64,000 nucleotides of DNA, from the NCBI GenBank assembly GCA_964417895.1, contig CAYQJS010000001.1:186001-250000 (forward strand), written 5' to 3'. The position numbers and the translations under genes were made by a program. The DNA is from CAYQJS01 sp964417895 (lineage in GTDB: Bacteria; Chloroflexota; UBA6077; SHYK01). Position 1 is the first letter of the stretch. Each line of letters begins with the position of its first letter. The notes below the pieces were generated by a model. It did not search any database and was not told where the DNA came from. It saw only the letters and a list, made by a program, of their open reading frames with translations. This document shows positions 62,559 to 64,000 of the stretch, in pieces.

Positions 62559-64000
62559 TCAGTCCACCTCCCAGGTGTGGATATTCCACGTACTCTCCTG
62601 CTGGACGGTCTTGACTGGCCCTGGGCCGTGTACGCCTTTGCGGAAGGCCGCATTGAGAAGGCCCAGCTCGTACCACATCGGCATGAAGAGCACATCGTCG
62701 GCAGCCATTTTCAGCATATCGGCCAGCAGCCCCTGCCGCTTTCCTACCTCCAGTGTGACGAGATACTGGTCGTACATGCGGTCGAAGACCGGGTTCGAGT
62801 AACCCCACACGTTCTGCCCGAGCCACCGATTCGCTTCTGAGGCGATCAACGAGCTGTGGAATCGGCCGAACGCGTCCGGGGTGTCATCCAGCCTGGTTGC
62901 GAACACCCCCTCGGCCTTCGCGCGCAGCTCTGAGCTGTCCGCCGCCCCCTGGCGAACCTGGAAAATGGGGCTCTCCAACCCCGCGGCCTTGAACTGGTCC
63001 GAGACGGCCAGGATTTCCTGGAGGGCTTCGGGAGCGACCACGACCGTACGGACCTCGATCGTAAAGGGCTGGCCGGCGGCGTTCTGGTATGCGCCCCCCG
63101 GTCCCCGGCTCCACCCACTCTCAACCAGGAGCTGCTCCGCGCGGCGCGGGTCGTACCCATACCGCGGGAGGCCACGTTGCTCCACGAGTCGATACACTGG
63201 GTCGTCGGGCGCCGGGACGGTGTGTCCGACCGTCGTCAATCCAGCCTTCAACGTTTCGACGAGCGTCTGCCGGTCCTGCGTGTGTACCAGGGCGCGGCGC
63301 ACGCGAGCGTCACGGACCCATGGCGCGTTCGGGTCGCGGTACTGAAAATAGAGGACCCGCAAGCCGTTCAGGGAAATGATGGCCGTCCCCGCCCCGGTCG
63401 GTTCCCAGGCCCGTTTTATCGTCACCGCTTCTTCCGCCTTCATCGCTCCCACCGGGATCACGTCGATCTCTCCTGACAGGGCAGCCGCGATAAGCGGCGG
63501 AACGTCGGTGAAGTAGCGGAACACGAGCTCATCTATCCTGGGCCGTCCGAGGAAGTAGTCGTCGACGGCAAGCGCGGACAAGTGACTGCCCGGCACCCAT
63601 TCTCTGATCCGATATGGGCCAAGCCCCACGAATTCCTGGGTCCAATACGGGCCGTTGCTGAAAGCCTGTTTGTCGCCCGCCTCGTAAAGCTTGCCCAGGA
63701 GGTGATGCGGCAGCGCTGCCAGATCAGATGGCCCGCTCGCGTTGGCCAGGATATATGGCTGCCGCCAGACCACGGTGAACGTCTGGTCGTCAATCGGGCG
63801 GATGTCGGAAATAAAGCCAACCCAGCGCTCGCGGCGAATGGGGATCTCGTTGTCCTGAATCACGCGCAGGCCCAGTTGGAAGTCCTCAATAGCGAGGGGA
63901 GTTCCATCATGCCACCGGATATTGGGTCGCACGCGCCAATCCAGCTCCATTTGCCCGTCAGCGCCGACTCTCCAGTCGCCGTCCTCGACCGCCGGCACCT
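62559..64000 (-). CDS. Family 5 solute-binding protein (subgroup II), N-terminus beyond the window
   Basis: About 480 residues are visible; the signal peptide and lipobox lie past the right edge. IRWHDGTPLAIEDFQLGLRV, HHLLGKLYEAGDKQAFSNGP, RVRRALVHTQDRQTLVETLK (IDR replaced by TQDR) and YGYDPRRAEQLLVESGWSRG are present, and it ends STWNIHTWEVD. It belongs with 31276 and 49353. It shows that the binding-protein array continues beyond the accessory block and the tRNA-like repeat. Confidence 0.93.
   Translation of the reverse strand, partial: VPAVEDGDWRVGADGQMELDWRVRPNIRWHDGTPLAIEDFQLGLRVIQDNEIPIRRERWVGFISDIRPIDDQTFTVVWRQPYILANASGPSDLAALPHHLLGKLYEAGDKQAFSNGPYWTQEFVGLGPYRIREWVPGSHLSALAVDDYFLGRPRIDELVFRYFTDVPPLIAAALSGEIDVIPVGAMKAEEAVTIKRAWEPTGAGTAIISLNGLRVLYFQYRDPNAPWVRDARVRRALVHTQDRQTLVETLKAGLTTVGHTVPAPDDPVYRLVEQRGLPRYGYDPRRAEQLLVESGWSRGPGGAYQNAAGQPFTIEVRTVVVAPEALQEILAVSDQFKAAGLESPIFQVRQGAADSSELRAKAEGVFATRLDDTPDAFGRFHSSLIASEANRWLGQNVWGYSNPVFDRMYDQYLVTLEVGKRQGLLADMLKMAADDVLFMPMWYELGLLNAAFRKGVHGPGPVKTVQQESTWNIHTWEVD

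Overview
The window is GC-rich, densely coding bacterial DNA. It is dominated by paralogues of three families: family 5 extracellular solute-binding lipoproteins (13 complete, one running off the right edge, several broken copies), amidohydrolase family 2 metalloenzymes (11 complete, one truncated) and cupins (four gentisate-dioxygenase-like bicupins, two other bicupins, one single cupin, one remnant). The gene style (lipobox-bearing binding proteins, strong AGGAGG ribosome sites, GTG and TTG starts, intergenic hairpin repeats of the TGTCACCCTGAGC and CCCTCTCC types) resembles uncultured soil Chloroflexota. That assignment is inference; Rokubacteria-like or Binatota-like lineages are alternatives.

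Layout. 1-5 kb: phage-terminase debris joined to a broken binding-protein copy, then a dienelactone hydrolase-like gene, an amidohydrolase and a binding protein, all leftward. 5.1-11.1 kb: accessory genes (phage-like small protein, ribbon-helix-helix protein, small membrane protein, HNH-DUF3298 fusion, DUF1697, frameshifted DUF998 and VOC genes, AraC regulator, DHFR-like reductase). 11.4-44.5 kb: the main leftward array of binding proteins, amidohydrolases and cupins, plus a 4,5-dihydroxyphthalate decarboxylase-like protein and a hydratase-aldolase; only the cupin at 17.6 kb points right. 44.9-57.6 kb: the same gene types continue rightward after a divergent promoter region. 57.8-62.4 kb: a leftward block of short uncharacterised genes, with a truncated amidohydrolase and a frameshifted ORF at its left edge. 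62.6-64 kb: another leftward binding protein.

How the genes may work together. The binding proteins would capture substrates at the membrane, yet no ABC permease or ATPase gene is present. The cytoplasmic enzymes (amidohydrolase-fold decarboxylases or hydrolases, ring-cleaving cupin dioxygenases, hydratase-aldolase, dihydroxyphthalate decarboxylase-like, dienelactone hydrolase, epoxide hydrolase or dehalogenase-like) look like parts of aromatic-acid catabolism, but no specific pathway can be read from sequence.

The strongest unusual signal is that amidohydrolases of two subtypes occur as adjacent pairs four times. In every pair one partner keeps the canonical metal site (DSH ... His ... WESDxPH) and the other carries the same substitution of the late metal-site Asp by Asn (WxxNLPL). 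This suggests a conserved catalytic plus degenerate two-subunit enzyme that has been duplicated with its neighbours. Broken copies of binding proteins, cupins, amidohydrolases and an MmgE/PrpD gene between intact ones show that the array is shuffled by recombination.
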